This document shows positions 7,089 through 14,999 of a DNA stretch of 43,799 nucleotides, one piece after another. The notes below the pieces were generated by a model. The model did not search any database. It was not told the DNA's origin and saw nothing but the letters and a program-made list of their open reading frames with translations. This DNA comes from an uncultured Ruminococcus sp. (GTDB lineage Bacteria; Bacillota; Clostridia; Oscillospirales; Ruminococcaceae). Each line of letters begins with the position of its first letter. Within the stretch, counting starts at the first letter, position 1. The position numbers and the translations under genes were made by a program. The stretch lies in NCBI GenBank assembly GCA_902788785.1, contig CADALT010000037.1:1-43799 (forward strand). The letters run 5' to 3'.

Positions 7089-7117
7089 ATTATACCATAT
7101 ATTTCGGGGATTGTCAA
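7089..7117 (-). promoter_or_regulatory. Perfect consensus promoter for the toxin mRNA
   Basis: Minus strand TTGACA (7112-7117), 17-bp spacer, TATAAT (7089-7094). It starts 24 bp after the yqeK stop codon and would also carry transcription into rsfS if the toxin message is not terminated. Confidence 0.85.
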
Positions 7118-7140
7118 CATTTGCGGTCGTTTTTTTGTAC

Positions 7141-7719
7141 TCATTTTTTGAAGTGTATGTATTCGTTATAAGCTTCAAGTGTCGAGAGGGGTATGCTGTT
7201 GCCCTTGCTCACCGAGTCGCTTATGGAGAACCTCAGTGCCTCGCACATTGCCCTTTCTATACTCTTATCCGCAAGCTTTCTCATCCTGCCCACGTCTTTA
7301 TAATCACGGTCGGCGGAGATAAGGTCTGCCAGATAAACTACCACCGCAAGCCTGCTCATACCTCCTGCCGCCACAGTATGCCATCTTATCGCCCAGATAA
7401 GCTCTTCATCCTCTATATCGAAAAGCGTCTGCACCAGCTCTGCCCCTGCAATGGCGTGGAATAGCGGCAGCGCCTCTTTCTCCACATCGCTGACTTTCAG
7501 CGACGATGCCAGCACTATCCTGCGCTGTTCCTCGGCAGGCATTTCCTTGGCTATATCGTGCAGAAGTCCTGCGGTATACGCCTTATCGGTATCAGCCCCG
7601 TACTTCTTTGCCAGCTCCACCGCTGCGCCTGCCACATTGATGGAATGTGTATAGCGTTTTTTCGACAAATGCTCTCTCAAATATTTCTTATATATCCCTA
7701 TCTGCTTGTTTTCCTTCAA
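7141..7719 (-). CDS. yqeK: HD-domain Ap4A hydrolase YqeK
   Basis: The 192-aa HD-superfamily protein matches YqeK, a symmetrical bis(5'-nucleosyl)-tetraphosphatase that splits Ap4A into two ADP. Metal ligands are visible as RYTHSI (His25), LLHDIAKE (His54-Asp55), LFHAIAGAE (His about 88), the RWHT histidine near 112 and YLADLIS (Asp near 130). It follows nadD by a single base, so the two are translated together. In related genomes rsfS comes next; here the toxin promoter begins 24 bp past the stop. Confidence 0.93.
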   Translation of the reverse strand: MKENKQIGIYKKYLREHLSKKRYTHSINVAGAAVELAKKYGADTDKAYTAGLLHDIAKEMPAEEQRRIVLASSLKVSDVEKEALPLFHAIAGAELVQTLFDIEDEELIWAIRWHTVAAGGMSRLAVVVYLADLISADRDYKDVGRMRKLADKSIERAMCEALRFSISDSVSKGNSIPLSTLEAYNEYIHFKK

Positions 7720-7720
7720 T

Positions 7721-8341
7721 TCATATGCTCCCTCTATCTGATGATGTGCCGTAAAGTCCCTTTGCCCTTATGTAGTCAAGCACCGCTTCGTCAAGCAGCC
7801 CCGTGCAGTCATCACCATTTTTCAGCCTTTGGCGTATCTCTGAACTTGACACCTCGAAAGCCTCCGCTGCCACGATGCGTATTCTGCCGCCCTGTGCTCT
7901 GAGCCTGTCTGCGCTTGCTTCAAGCTCTGCATCATCGCCCTTGTATCTGGACATACATATCAGTCCCGAAAGGGTCAGTATCTCCTCATAGCGATACCAT
8001 GTATGAAAGCTTGTGAGCATATCGCTGCCCATGATGAACCACAGCCTGTCCTCGTGGTAACGCTCCTTGAAATGTCTGAGACTCAGCACCGAATAGCTCT
8101 TGCCCTGCTGTGCAAGCTCCCACTCGCTTATCTCAGCATCCCTCAGTCTTCCGAAAGCCAGCCTGCACATCTCGGCTCTGTCCCTGCCCTCAGCCAGACC
8201 CTCCGCCTGCTTATGTGGCGGTATCCTGTCGGGCAGTATGATGAGCTTATCCAGTCTGCAGCTTTGTGCCGCAGTTTCCGCAAGCCTGACATGACCCTTA
8301 TGCACAGGGTCGAAAGTTCCGCCGTAGATGCCTATATCCAT
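7721..8341 (-). CDS. nadD: Nicotinate-nucleotide adenylyltransferase
   Basis: The 206-aa enzyme joins nicotinate mononucleotide and ATP to give deamido-NAD in NAD synthesis. The nucleotidyltransferase signature GGTFDPVHKGH lies at residues 7-17 and the closing SSSEIRQRL near 165-174. The ATG at 8341 overlaps the yhbY stop as TGATG; a GTG one codon earlier is possible but less likely. The overlap indicates translational coupling with yhbY. Confidence 0.95.
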   Translation of the reverse strand: MDIGIYGGTFDPVHKGHVRLAETAAQSCRLDKLIILPDRIPPHKQAEGLAEGRDRAEMCRLAFGRLRDAEISEWELAQQGKSYSVLSLRHFKERYHEDRLWFIMGSDMLTSFHTWYRYEEILTLSGLICMSRYKGDDAELEASADRLRAQGGRIRIVAAEAFEVSSSEIRQRLKNGDDCTGLLDEAVLDYIRAKGLYGTSSDRGSI

Positions 8342-8637
8342 CACTTGCTTTTGAGCTTTATCACAGGCTCTTTCTCGTTGCGCTTGTACAGCACCAGATT
8401 TGAACCTATGACCTGCACTACCTCGGCATTTATCTTCTCTGCCAGTTCCTCTGCCGCTTCCCTTGCGGTATACAGCGAATTATCCAGCACCTTTATCTTT
8501 ATCAGCTCGTGTACACGAAGATAGTCGTCTATCTGCGCTGTCTGCGCATCGTTCAGTCCGCCCTTGCCTATCTGGAAAGAGGGCTTCATTTTCATTGCCA
8601 TGCTTTTAAGCTCGGCTCTCTGCTTTGTAGTTATCAT
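8341..8637 (-). CDS. yhbY: YhbY/CRM-domain ribosome assembly RNA-binding protein
   Basis: The 98-aa protein is a stand-alone CRM domain. Its GxxG loop reads QIGKGGLND near residues 22-30, and the order of the remaining strands fits YhbY, which binds pre-50S ribosomal particles. It is coupled to nadD by a 1-base overlap and follows the damaged rdgB gene by 18 bp. In Bacillus subtilis the same yhbY-nadD-yqeK-rsfS order occurs. Confidence 0.93.
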   Translation of the reverse strand: MITTKQRAELKSMAMKMKPSFQIGKGGLNDAQTAQIDDYLRVHELIKIKVLDNSLYTAREAAEELAEKINAEVVQVIGSNLVLYKRNEKEPVIKLKSK

Positions 8638-8655
8638 ATCTTTACTCCTGTTATT

Positions 8656-9097
8656 TTATGCCTTTTTCATTTTCAACTCGTTTACCAGTTTTTTCAGCGC
8701 ATCACCACGGTGTGATACTGCGTTTTTCTCCTCGGCAGGTATCTCGGCAAAGCTCCTGCCCTCGTACATGAATACGGGGTCGTATCCAAAGCCGTTCTCA
8801 CCCACGGGTTCACGGTTTATGCTGCCGCAGACCTTGCCCTCCACAGCGATCTCACTGCCGTCGGTATCAATAAAATGTATGGTACAGACAAATCTTGCTC
8901 CCCTCTTATCATCGGGAACATTCTCCAGATTTTTAAGAAGATATGCGCATCTTTCCTCATCGGTATCAAGTCCGCCGTATCTTGCGGAATAAACTCCGGG
9001 CGCACCGTCCAGCGCATCCACCATAAGTCCGCTGTCCCAGCAGCTCCCTGTACTCTCTTATCTTGCCTTTATTGTTGCTTGCTATTACAAGTTTCAT
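8656..9097 (-). pseudogene. rdgB: rdgB (XTP/dITP diphosphatase) with internal deletion and frameshift
   Basis: The reading frame opening at the ATG at 9097 gives MKLVIASNNKGKIREYRELLG, the standard RdgB N-terminus with its SNNxGK substrate loop. It then passes, near 9032-9042 and in a different frame, straight to DSGLMVDALDGAPGVYSARYGG, the standard second half, which continues intact to the usual C-terminus (SHRGDALKKLV). About 48 family residues are missing, including the helix with catalytic acidic residues and the first Asp of the DDSGL motif. Either half alone would not be an active enzyme that removes inosine or xanthosine triphosphates. The gene overlaps the upstream gene as TAATG. A sequencing or assembly error is the main alternative. 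Confidence 0.85.
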
Positions 9098-9585
9098 TAT
9101 TTCACTTCCGCTCTTATTGTTATCCGCAAATTATCACTGCTTACCATATAAAGCTCGTTCCACCTGACATCTCCCGCTCTCAGCATCTCCATGAACTCAT
9201 CGAGACTGCATTCTTCGTGAGTCACATTTTCAGACTTGTCCTGTATCCTCGGCAGTACGGCTATCTTGTGTATCGGTGATGATCCGAGATAAAACTCCAG
9301 TATCTCCCTTACCGTACCCTCCCATTCGGGGACGACATATATCCACGGACTTCCTTTATCTGCGATATCGAAGAAACTCTGTTCAAGGAATATATCGTCG
9401 CTAAGCCATGCAAAATACCATATACCTGTCAGCTTATCGGCAGCTTCAAAGTGATAGTAGTCATAATACATGGGGTCGGAGTTTTCTTTCCTGATATGGC
9501 TCTCAAATCTCACCTTCGGTATATGCTTGGGTACCGTGCGCCTTTTCTGCTCACGGCATATTATGCCAAAGTCGATAAGTATCAT
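9097..9585 (-). CDS. Hypothetical protein, 162 aa
   Basis: I do not recognise this protein. It is soluble, with many aromatic residues (YYDYYHFEAADKLTGIWYFAW near residues 40-60) and no signal peptide or membrane segment. It sits between ftsY (11 bp away) and the broken rdgB (1-base overlap), a place where most Clostridia have no extra gene, so it may be a lineage-specific insertion. A role as a small accessory or immunity-type protein is possible but not supported by any motif. Confidence 0.65.
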   Translation of the reverse strand: MILIDFGIICREQKRRTVPKHIPKVRFESHIRKENSDPMYYDYYHFEAADKLTGIWYFAWLSDDIFLEQSFFDIADKGSPWIYVVPEWEGTVREILEFYLGSSPIHKIAVLPRIQDKSENVTHEECSLDEFMEMLRAGDVRWNELYMVSSDNLRITIRAEVK

Positions 9586-9596
9586 TGATACATACC

Positions 9597-10502
9597 TTAC
9601 TCAAACAGCGCATCCACGAAATCTCTTGCTATGAAAGGCTGTATATCGTCTATCTGCTCACCAACAGTTACCAGCTTAACGGGTATCTTCAAATCATCTG
9701 TGATGGTGATTATGATACCGCCCTTTGCTGTGCCGTCAAGCTTTGTCAGGATTATACCTGTGATGTCGGCTACTTCATTGAACTGCTGTGCCTGATTTAC
9801 CGCATTCTGTCCTGTGGTCGCATCCAATGCCAGCAGAACTTCCAGCGCACAGCCCTCTGCCTGCTGATGAACGATACGTGAGATCTTCTCCAGCTCTTTC
9901 ATCAGGTTCTTCTTGTTGTGCAGTCTTCCTGCGGTATCGCAGATGACCACATCAGCCTGCCTTGCCTTAGCCGCAGTCAGTGCATCATAGACAACTGCCG
10001 CAGGGTCGGAACCCTCGTTGTGCTTGATGAGTTCCACATCAGCCCTGTCTGTCCAGACCTCCAGCTGATCTATAGCTGCCGCACGGAAGGTATCCGCAGC
10101 CGCAACGATAACGTGCTTGCCCTCATTTTTCAGCTGATAAGCCAGCTTGCCAATGGTAGTGGTCTTGCCCACGCCGTTTACACCTATCACCAGTATAACG
10201 GAAGGTGTTGTGGACATATCCAGAGGCTGTTCCTCGCCCAGCATCTCTGTGATGACATCTTTGAGTATATCCTTGATCTGGGCAGGGTCTGTGATACCCT
10301 TCTGCTTTACATAGTCCCTGACCTTATCGCAGATCTTCACCGAGGTATTCACACCAATATCCGATAATATCAGTGTTTCCTCCAGTTCCTCGAAAAGGTC
10401 CTCATCTATCTTGGTGAATGCATGGAGCAGACGCTCTATCCTGCCCATCATCGAATCCTTAGTCTTTTTCAGTCCGTTTTTAAGCTTTTCAAAGAAGCCC
10501 AT
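9597..10502 (-). CDS. ftsY: Signal recognition particle receptor FtsY
   Basis: The 301-aa NG-domain GTPase receives the signal recognition particle at the membrane and hands ribosomes to the Sec translocon. Visible motifs: G1 GVNGVGKTT at 107-115, DTFRAAA (the SRP GTPase insertion box) near 137-143, DTAGR near 190-194, TKLDGTAKGG near 250-260. The acidic A domain of larger FtsY proteins is absent; a short basic amphipathic start (MGFFEKLKNGLKK) replaces it, as in many Gram-positives. The ATG follows GGGAGG at 8 nt. It follows smc by 30 bp, the usual smc-ftsY pairing. Confidence 0.97.
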   Translation of the reverse strand: MGFFEKLKNGLKKTKDSMMGRIERLLHAFTKIDEDLFEELEETLILSDIGVNTSVKICDKVRDYVKQKGITDPAQIKDILKDVITEMLGEEQPLDMSTTPSVILVIGVNGVGKTTTIGKLAYQLKNEGKHVIVAAADTFRAAAIDQLEVWTDRADVELIKHNEGSDPAAVVYDALTAAKARQADVVICDTAGRLHNKKNLMKELEKISRIVHQQAEGCALEVLLALDATTGQNAVNQAQQFNEVADITGIILTKLDGTAKGGIIITITDDLKIPVKLVTVGEQIDDIQPFIARDFVDALFE

Positions 10503-10532
10503 AATTCAACCTCCCGTTATTATATTAAACAA

Positions 10533-13500
10533 CTAGTTTTCTTCCAGCATCGAAGTCTGTCCTGCGTTCATTTTCAACAGCTTCGATATGCCCTTTTCCT
10601 GCATCGTAACACCATACAGCACATCAGCTTCCTCCATAGTGCCACGTCTGTGTGTAATGGTTATGAACTGTGTTTTATCTGTGAGCCTGTGCAGATACTG
10701 CGCATATCTGGTGACATTTACATCATCCAGCGCCGCCTCTATCTCATCGAGCAGACAGAATGGTGCAGGCGAATACCTGAATATCGCAAAATATATAGCT
10801 ATCGCCGCCAGTGACTGCTCACCGCCCGATAATGACATCAGGCTGGTTATCACCTTGCCGGGCGGCTGCACGCTTATCTCTATGCCGCATTCCAGTACGT
10901 TTTCGGGGTCTGTCAGTATCAGCTCGCCCTCACCGCCGCCGAAAAGCTCCTTAAAGATGCTCTTGAAATTACGGTTTATCGTATCAAAACTCTGCATGAA
11001 CACCGAGCGCATCTTTTCGGTCAGGTCGTCTATCAGCTTACACAGCTCTTCCTTGGATACGTTCACATCACTAAGCTGTGCCCCTAAGAAGTCATACCTT
11101 TCCTTGACCTCGGCATACTCTTCTATCGCCCCGAGGTTAACACTGCCCAGTGCCTTTATTTTGTTTTTCAGTTCAGTCAGGTGCTTTTCAGCCTCCTGCA
11201 TATCCTCCACAGGCTGAGCCTGTTCGGCTGCGGTAGTTCTTGTCAGCTCGTACTCGTCCCACAGCTTGTTCACCAGCTTGTCGAAATCCGCCGTGACCGC
11301 ATTCCTGCGTTCTTCCGTGCGGCTCACCTGTGCAGCCAGAGTTTCTTTTTCCTCCAGCTTGCTGCGCTGTGCAGCCCTGAGTTTTTCGGCGCTGTCGCCA
11401 TACTCGTGCTGCTGTCTGCGCTTTTCTTCCAGCTGTTTTGCAAGCTTTTCTGCGAGCACGCCGCTGTCGGCTATCTTCTGCCTGATGCGCTCTATCTCAT
11501 CACGCTTTTCCTTGATCTTTTCTTCCTCGGCAGCTATATCCAGTGTCAGCCTGCCGCCGTCGCCCTCACGGTCTGTGATGGTCTTTTCCAGCGTCGCTAT
11601 GGACTCTCTGCAAGCCTGTATATCCTTGCCCGTTTCGGCATTTGCGACTCTCATCTGCGAAAGCTGTGTGCTTATCTCGTCACGCTTTGCTTTGAGCTTG
11701 TCCTGCTCCTCCACCGAGTCAGACAGCAGCGACTCATTCTCCTTGATGAGCTTGTCAGTCTCTGCCTCTGCTTTCAGAGCTTCGTCCAGTTCCTTATCAG
11801 CCTGTGCCAGCTTTTCACGCAGTTTCTTTTCAGCTTCTTCGCTGTCTGCCAGCCTTTCCTCGTAGCCCTTTGCAAATTCGCTGACACGCTTTATCTCCAG
11901 CTCAGCCCTGATACATTCCTCGCCCAGTATGCCCAGCTGTTCCTTGATGCCTTCTATGTCGGCAGCCAGCTTGTTTGCCTCATTCTGATATTTTTCCTTT
12001 TCCTCGAAAGCCTTTGCGCTCTGCTCTTCAAGCTGCGCCTTGCTGCGTTCGAGCTTTTCTATCTCATTCTTACGGGTGAGTATGCCCGTGCTTTTTGAGG
12101 TGCTGCCGCCCGTATACGAACCGCCTGCGTTGACCACCTGACCATCGGGGGTCACTATCCTGAACTTATAGCCGTTGTTCTTGGCGATGCGTGATGCAGC
12201 GTCGATATCCTCTGCTATACATATCCTGCCCAGCAGATACCTGACTATGCCCTCATAGCGCTTATCGTATTTGACTATATCGCAGCCCAGCGCCACGAAA
12301 CCGTCCTCATTTTTGAGCCTTGCATCATCGAGCCTTGTACCCTTGACTGAGGTCATGGGCAGGAATGTCGCCCTGCCTGCCTTTGCTTCCTTTAACAGCT
12401 TTATGCCACGCTTTGCCGAATCCTCGGTCTCGGTGACTATATTCTGCAAAGCGCCGCCCAGTGCAGTTTCCACCGCCACGGAATACTCTGCCTCAACGCT
12501 TATCAGCTGTGCCACCGTGCCGCATACACCGCTTATCCTGCCCTGCTTTACCGCATTCATGATATGCTTTACGCTGTAGCCGAAACCCTCCATCGAGCGC
12601 TCCAGGTCGCCCAGTATGCCCAGCCTGCTGACAGTCTCCGTGAGCCTGCTCTGTGCCTGTGAATATTCCCGTTCTGCGGCTTCAAGGCGCTCCCTGCGCT
12701 TTTCCAGCAGCTTTGTCATACCGCCCAGCACATTTTCCTTTTCCGCCTTGTCTTCCTGCTTACGCTCATGCTCCTTGCGCAGCTTTTTGAGCTCCTTTTC
12801 AGCAAGTTCGCTGTTGGCTTCCAGTTCCTTGCGGTCAGCTTCATTTGCTTCAAGCTGTTCGCTTGTTTCCTGCATGGTGTTTTTGAGGTTCTCCGCCGTG
12901 AAGCTAAGCCTTGATTTTTCAAGATAAGCCGCACTTATCTTCGAGTTTACCTCGCTTACCGCCTTGTCGGACTCGTCCGCCTCGCTTATGAGCTTATCGA
13001 ACTCCTTCTCCTTAGCAGTTATCTCCTGCTCGGCATCCGACTGCTTTGTACTGAGTTCTTCCAGCTCTTTCCTGCGCTGTGCAAGCTCGCTCTCCAGAAA
13101 ATACTTATCCGCCCTGGAATTCTCTATCTGCTCTTTTAATCTTAAAATATTCTCTTCTATATGCGATATGTCGTTCTCGCAGACAGCTATATCAGCCTCG
13201 CCGCCCCTGCCTTCGAGTTCGGCATCATGTATCCTGCCCTTTATCTCATCGACCTCTGCGGCACACTCTGCGCTCTTTCTCAGGTCAGCCTCTATCTTCG
13301 CCTCACTGTCAGCCAGTTCATCGCTCAGAGTGCTGTACTGTGTTTTCAGCACTTCGAGCCTTTCCTCGGTATCCGCCAGCTTCTGCCTGTACTGTTCGAG
13401 CCTTGTTACCCATACAGATATTTCCAGCGCTGTTTTCTCATCGTCCAGCACCTTGAAGCGCTTCGCTTTCTCGCACTGCTTTTCCAGAGGTCCTATGCGT

Positions 13501-14099
13501 GCCTCCAGTTCAGCCAGTATATCCGTAAGGCGTGCGATATTATCCTCCGCCTCGATGAGTTTTCGCTCAGCTTCCTGTTTTTTATATCTAAACTTTGCAA
13601 CGCCTGCGGCTTCCTCGAAGATCTCTCTTCTGTCGCTGCCCTTGCCGTTGACTATATCCGCTATCTTGCCCTGACCGACTATCGAGTAGCCGTCTTTTCC
13701 CAGTCCCGTATCCATAAACAGCTCGTTTACGTCTTTTAGCCTTACGGGACTGCCGTTTATCAGGTATTCGCTGTCGCCGTTTTTATAGAGCTTTCTCGAT
13801 ACCGACACCATATCGCTGTCGATACCCAGCGCCCCATCCTCATTATCTATGGTCAGTGTCACCTGTGCAAAAGGCGACTCTTTCCTTGTGGCACAGCCGT
13901 GGAAAATAACGCCTGCCATTTTCTCGCCTCTCAGCGCCTTTGAAGACTGCTCGCCCATTACCCAGCGCATGGCGTCGGAGATATTGCTTTTGCCCGAACC
14001 GTTAGGTCCCACCACGGCAGTTATGCCCTTGCCGAAGGTCAGCACCGTCTTATCGGGAAAAGATTTGAATCCCTGTAATTCAAGTCCACGCAGATACAT
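10533..14099 (-). CDS. smc: Chromosome segregation ATPase SMC
   Basis: The 1188-aa protein condenses and separates chromosomes as a dimer with ScpA and ScpB. The N-terminal ATPase head has Walker A GPNGSGKSN at 31-39. Two long coiled coils (about 170-500 and 670-1020, rich in E, K, A and L heptads) flank a hinge near 515-660 with GYSVKHIMNAVK and the glycine-rich AGGSYTGGS. The C-terminal head has the ABC signature LSGGEQSLAAIAI and Walker B CLLDEIEAALDD. Length is typical. It lies between an unknown gene and ftsY. Confidence 0.97.
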   Translation of the reverse strand: MYLRGLELQGFKSFPDKTVLTFGKGITAVVGPNGSGKSNISDAMRWVMGEQSSKALRGEKMAGVIFHGCATRKESPFAQVTLTIDNEDGALGIDSDMVSVSRKLYKNGDSEYLINGSPVRLKDVNELFMDTGLGKDGYSIVGQGKIADIVNGKGSDRREIFEEAAGVAKFRYKKQEAERKLIEAEDNIARLTDILAELEARIGPLEKQCEKAKRFKVLDDEKTALEISVWVTRLEQYRQKLADTEERLEVLKTQYSTLSDELADSEAKIEADLRKSAECAAEVDEIKGRIHDAELEGRGGEADIAVCENDISHIEENILRLKEQIENSRADKYFLESELAQRRKELEELSTKQSDAEQEITAKEKEFDKLISEADESDKAVSEVNSKISAAYLEKSRLSFTAENLKNTMQETSEQLEANEADRKELEANSELAEKELKKLRKEHERKQEDKAEKENVLGGMTKLLEKRRERLEAAEREYSQAQSRLTETVSRLGILGDLERSMEGFGYSVKHIMNAVKQGRISGVCGTVAQLISVEAEYSVAVETALGGALQNIVTETEDSAKRGIKLLKEAKAGRATFLPMTSVKGTRLDDARLKNEDGFVALGCDIVKYDKRYEGIVRYLLGRICIAEDIDAASRIAKNNGYKFRIVTPDGQVVNAGGSYTGGSTSKSTGILTRKNEIEKLERSKAQLEEQSAKAFEEKEKYQNEANKLAADIEGIKEQLGILGEECIRAELEIKRVSEFAKGYEERLADSEEAEKKLREKLAQADKELDEALKAEAETDKLIKENESLLSDSVEEQDKLKAKRDEISTQLSQMRVANAETGKDIQACRESIATLEKTITDREGDGGRLTLDIAAEEEKIKEKRDEIERIRQKIADSGVLAEKLAKQLEEKRRQQHEYGDSAEKLRAAQRSKLEEKETLAAQVSRTEERRNAVTADFDKLVNKLWDEYELTRTTAAEQAQPVEDMQEAEKHLTELKNKIKALGSVNLGAIEEYAEVKERYDFLGAQLSDVNVSKEELCKLIDDLTEKMRSVFMQSFDTINRNFKSIFKELFGGGEGELILTDPENVLECGIEISVQPPGKVITSLMSLSGGEQSLAAIAIYFAIFRYSPAPFCLLDEIEAALDDVNVTRYAQYLHRLTDKTQFITITHRRGTMEEADVLYGVTMQEKGISKLLKMNAGQTSMLEEN

Positions 14100-14164
14100 T
14101 ATTTTTCACCGCCTTTCAAATATTATTGTATACCAAATACCATGCTCTGAAATATTCGGTATAT

Positions 14165-14527
14165 CTAAAGCAAATGCTCATACCTTTTGGCTATGGCTTC
14201 AAGGTATGCCTTTACATTTTTCTTATATGCTTCTTCTTTGTCTTCAAGATATGTCCTGCACATCTCATCTAGCTCACCCATGAATTCTCTCATGGGAACA
14301 AACTGCTCGGACGGCTCATCAAATATACAGTAAAAGCCCACGCAGTCGGGGTATTTCTCCCTGAAGCGCTCCTCTCTGTCAGGATTATCGGGAAACTCCG
14401 GCATTATCTCGCCCTGCTGCACTCCCGACCCCTGCGAGAACCATCTCAGACCATCGAGAAGGTTCCGTTCGCTCCTGAACAGCAATGAAAAATAGTGATC
14501 CATCATGTTCCGCTGCCTGCCTTGCAT
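14165..14527 (-). CDS. Small acidic protein, possibly CdiI-like immunity protein
   Basis: The 120-aa acidic protein shows the pattern SLLFRSERNLLDGLRWFS, then a strand region, then helical C-terminus (MREFMGELDEMCRTYLE). This weakly recalls CdiI-type ribonuclease-toxin immunity proteins as I remember them, but I cannot confirm it and no toxin gene is adjacent. The first ATG (14527) has a poor ribosome binding site; the ATG pair at 14506/14503 (MMDHYF) is a plausible alternative. It stands with the next gene between the radical SAM gene and smc, a position normally empty in related genomes. Confidence 0.6.
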   Translation of the reverse strand: MQGRQRNMMDHYFSLLFRSERNLLDGLRWFSQGSGVQQGEIMPEFPDNPDREERFREKYPDCVGFYCIFDEPSEQFVPMREFMGELDEMCRTYLEDKEEAYKKNVKAYLEAIAKRYEHLL

Positions 14528-14536
14528 TCCATATTG

Positions 14537-14980
14537 TTATTTCAGATCGTACACATCGAAGATATAATCATCGCCTCGGGAATCAAGCCCAAAGTCATAC
14601 AGTTTCTTCTTGTCCTCGGATATCAGCATTATAGCTTTGTTCATGTCTGTTTTCAGCATACCGAGCATAGCATACTTCTCATCAAGTATCTTCACCCCAA
14701 CGATCAGCTCATCAAGTAACATATACCATACCTGCCCGTTCTCTATGCCGATAAGGTCGATAAGCTTCGCTGCCAGCGTATCGGTATCGGTGCCGTAGGG
14801 TATGATAACATCGGGTTCCCTGTCTTCATCATAGACCCCTGCGGCTTCCATGACACGCAGATCGAACTGATTGAGCTGCGCCATTTCCAGCAGCTCGATG
14901 CCCTCTATCTTCGAGAGCTTATTTTGTACTATGCATATTTTCTTTTTCAGCTCCATCTGCTGTCTGTCGTTCATAAACAT
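14537..14980 (-). CDS. Hypothetical protein, 147 aa
   Basis: I do not recognise this protein. It is acidic and soluble, with an amphipathic N-terminal helix and a central hydrophobic segment (GQVWYMLLDELIVGVKIL) too interrupted for a membrane span. AGGTG lies 7-8 nt before the ATG at 14980. It lies 19 bp after the radical SAM gene and 9 bp before the 120-aa gene, so the two small genes probably share the rnc-smc transcript. Confidence 0.65.
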   Translation of the reverse strand: MFMNDRQQMELKKKICIVQNKLSKIEGIELLEMAQLNQFDLRVMEAAGVYDEDREPDVIIPYGTDTDTLAAKLIDLIGIENGQVWYMLLDELIVGVKILDEKYAMLGMLKTDMNKAIMLISEDKKKLYDFGLDSRGDDYIFDVYDLK

Positions 14981-14999
14981 TTTCTTACACCTTCATATC

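Noticed and set aside
6990-7178. 62-codon minus-strand frame overlapping the toxin leader
   Set aside because: It crosses the consensus promoter and the hairpin of the toxin gene, lacks a ribosome binding site and has no recognisable sequence.
10588-13739. Serine- and leucine-rich plus-strand frames opposite smc
   Set aside because: Their low-complexity composition is the mirror of the coiled-coil codons of smc; no start signals are present.
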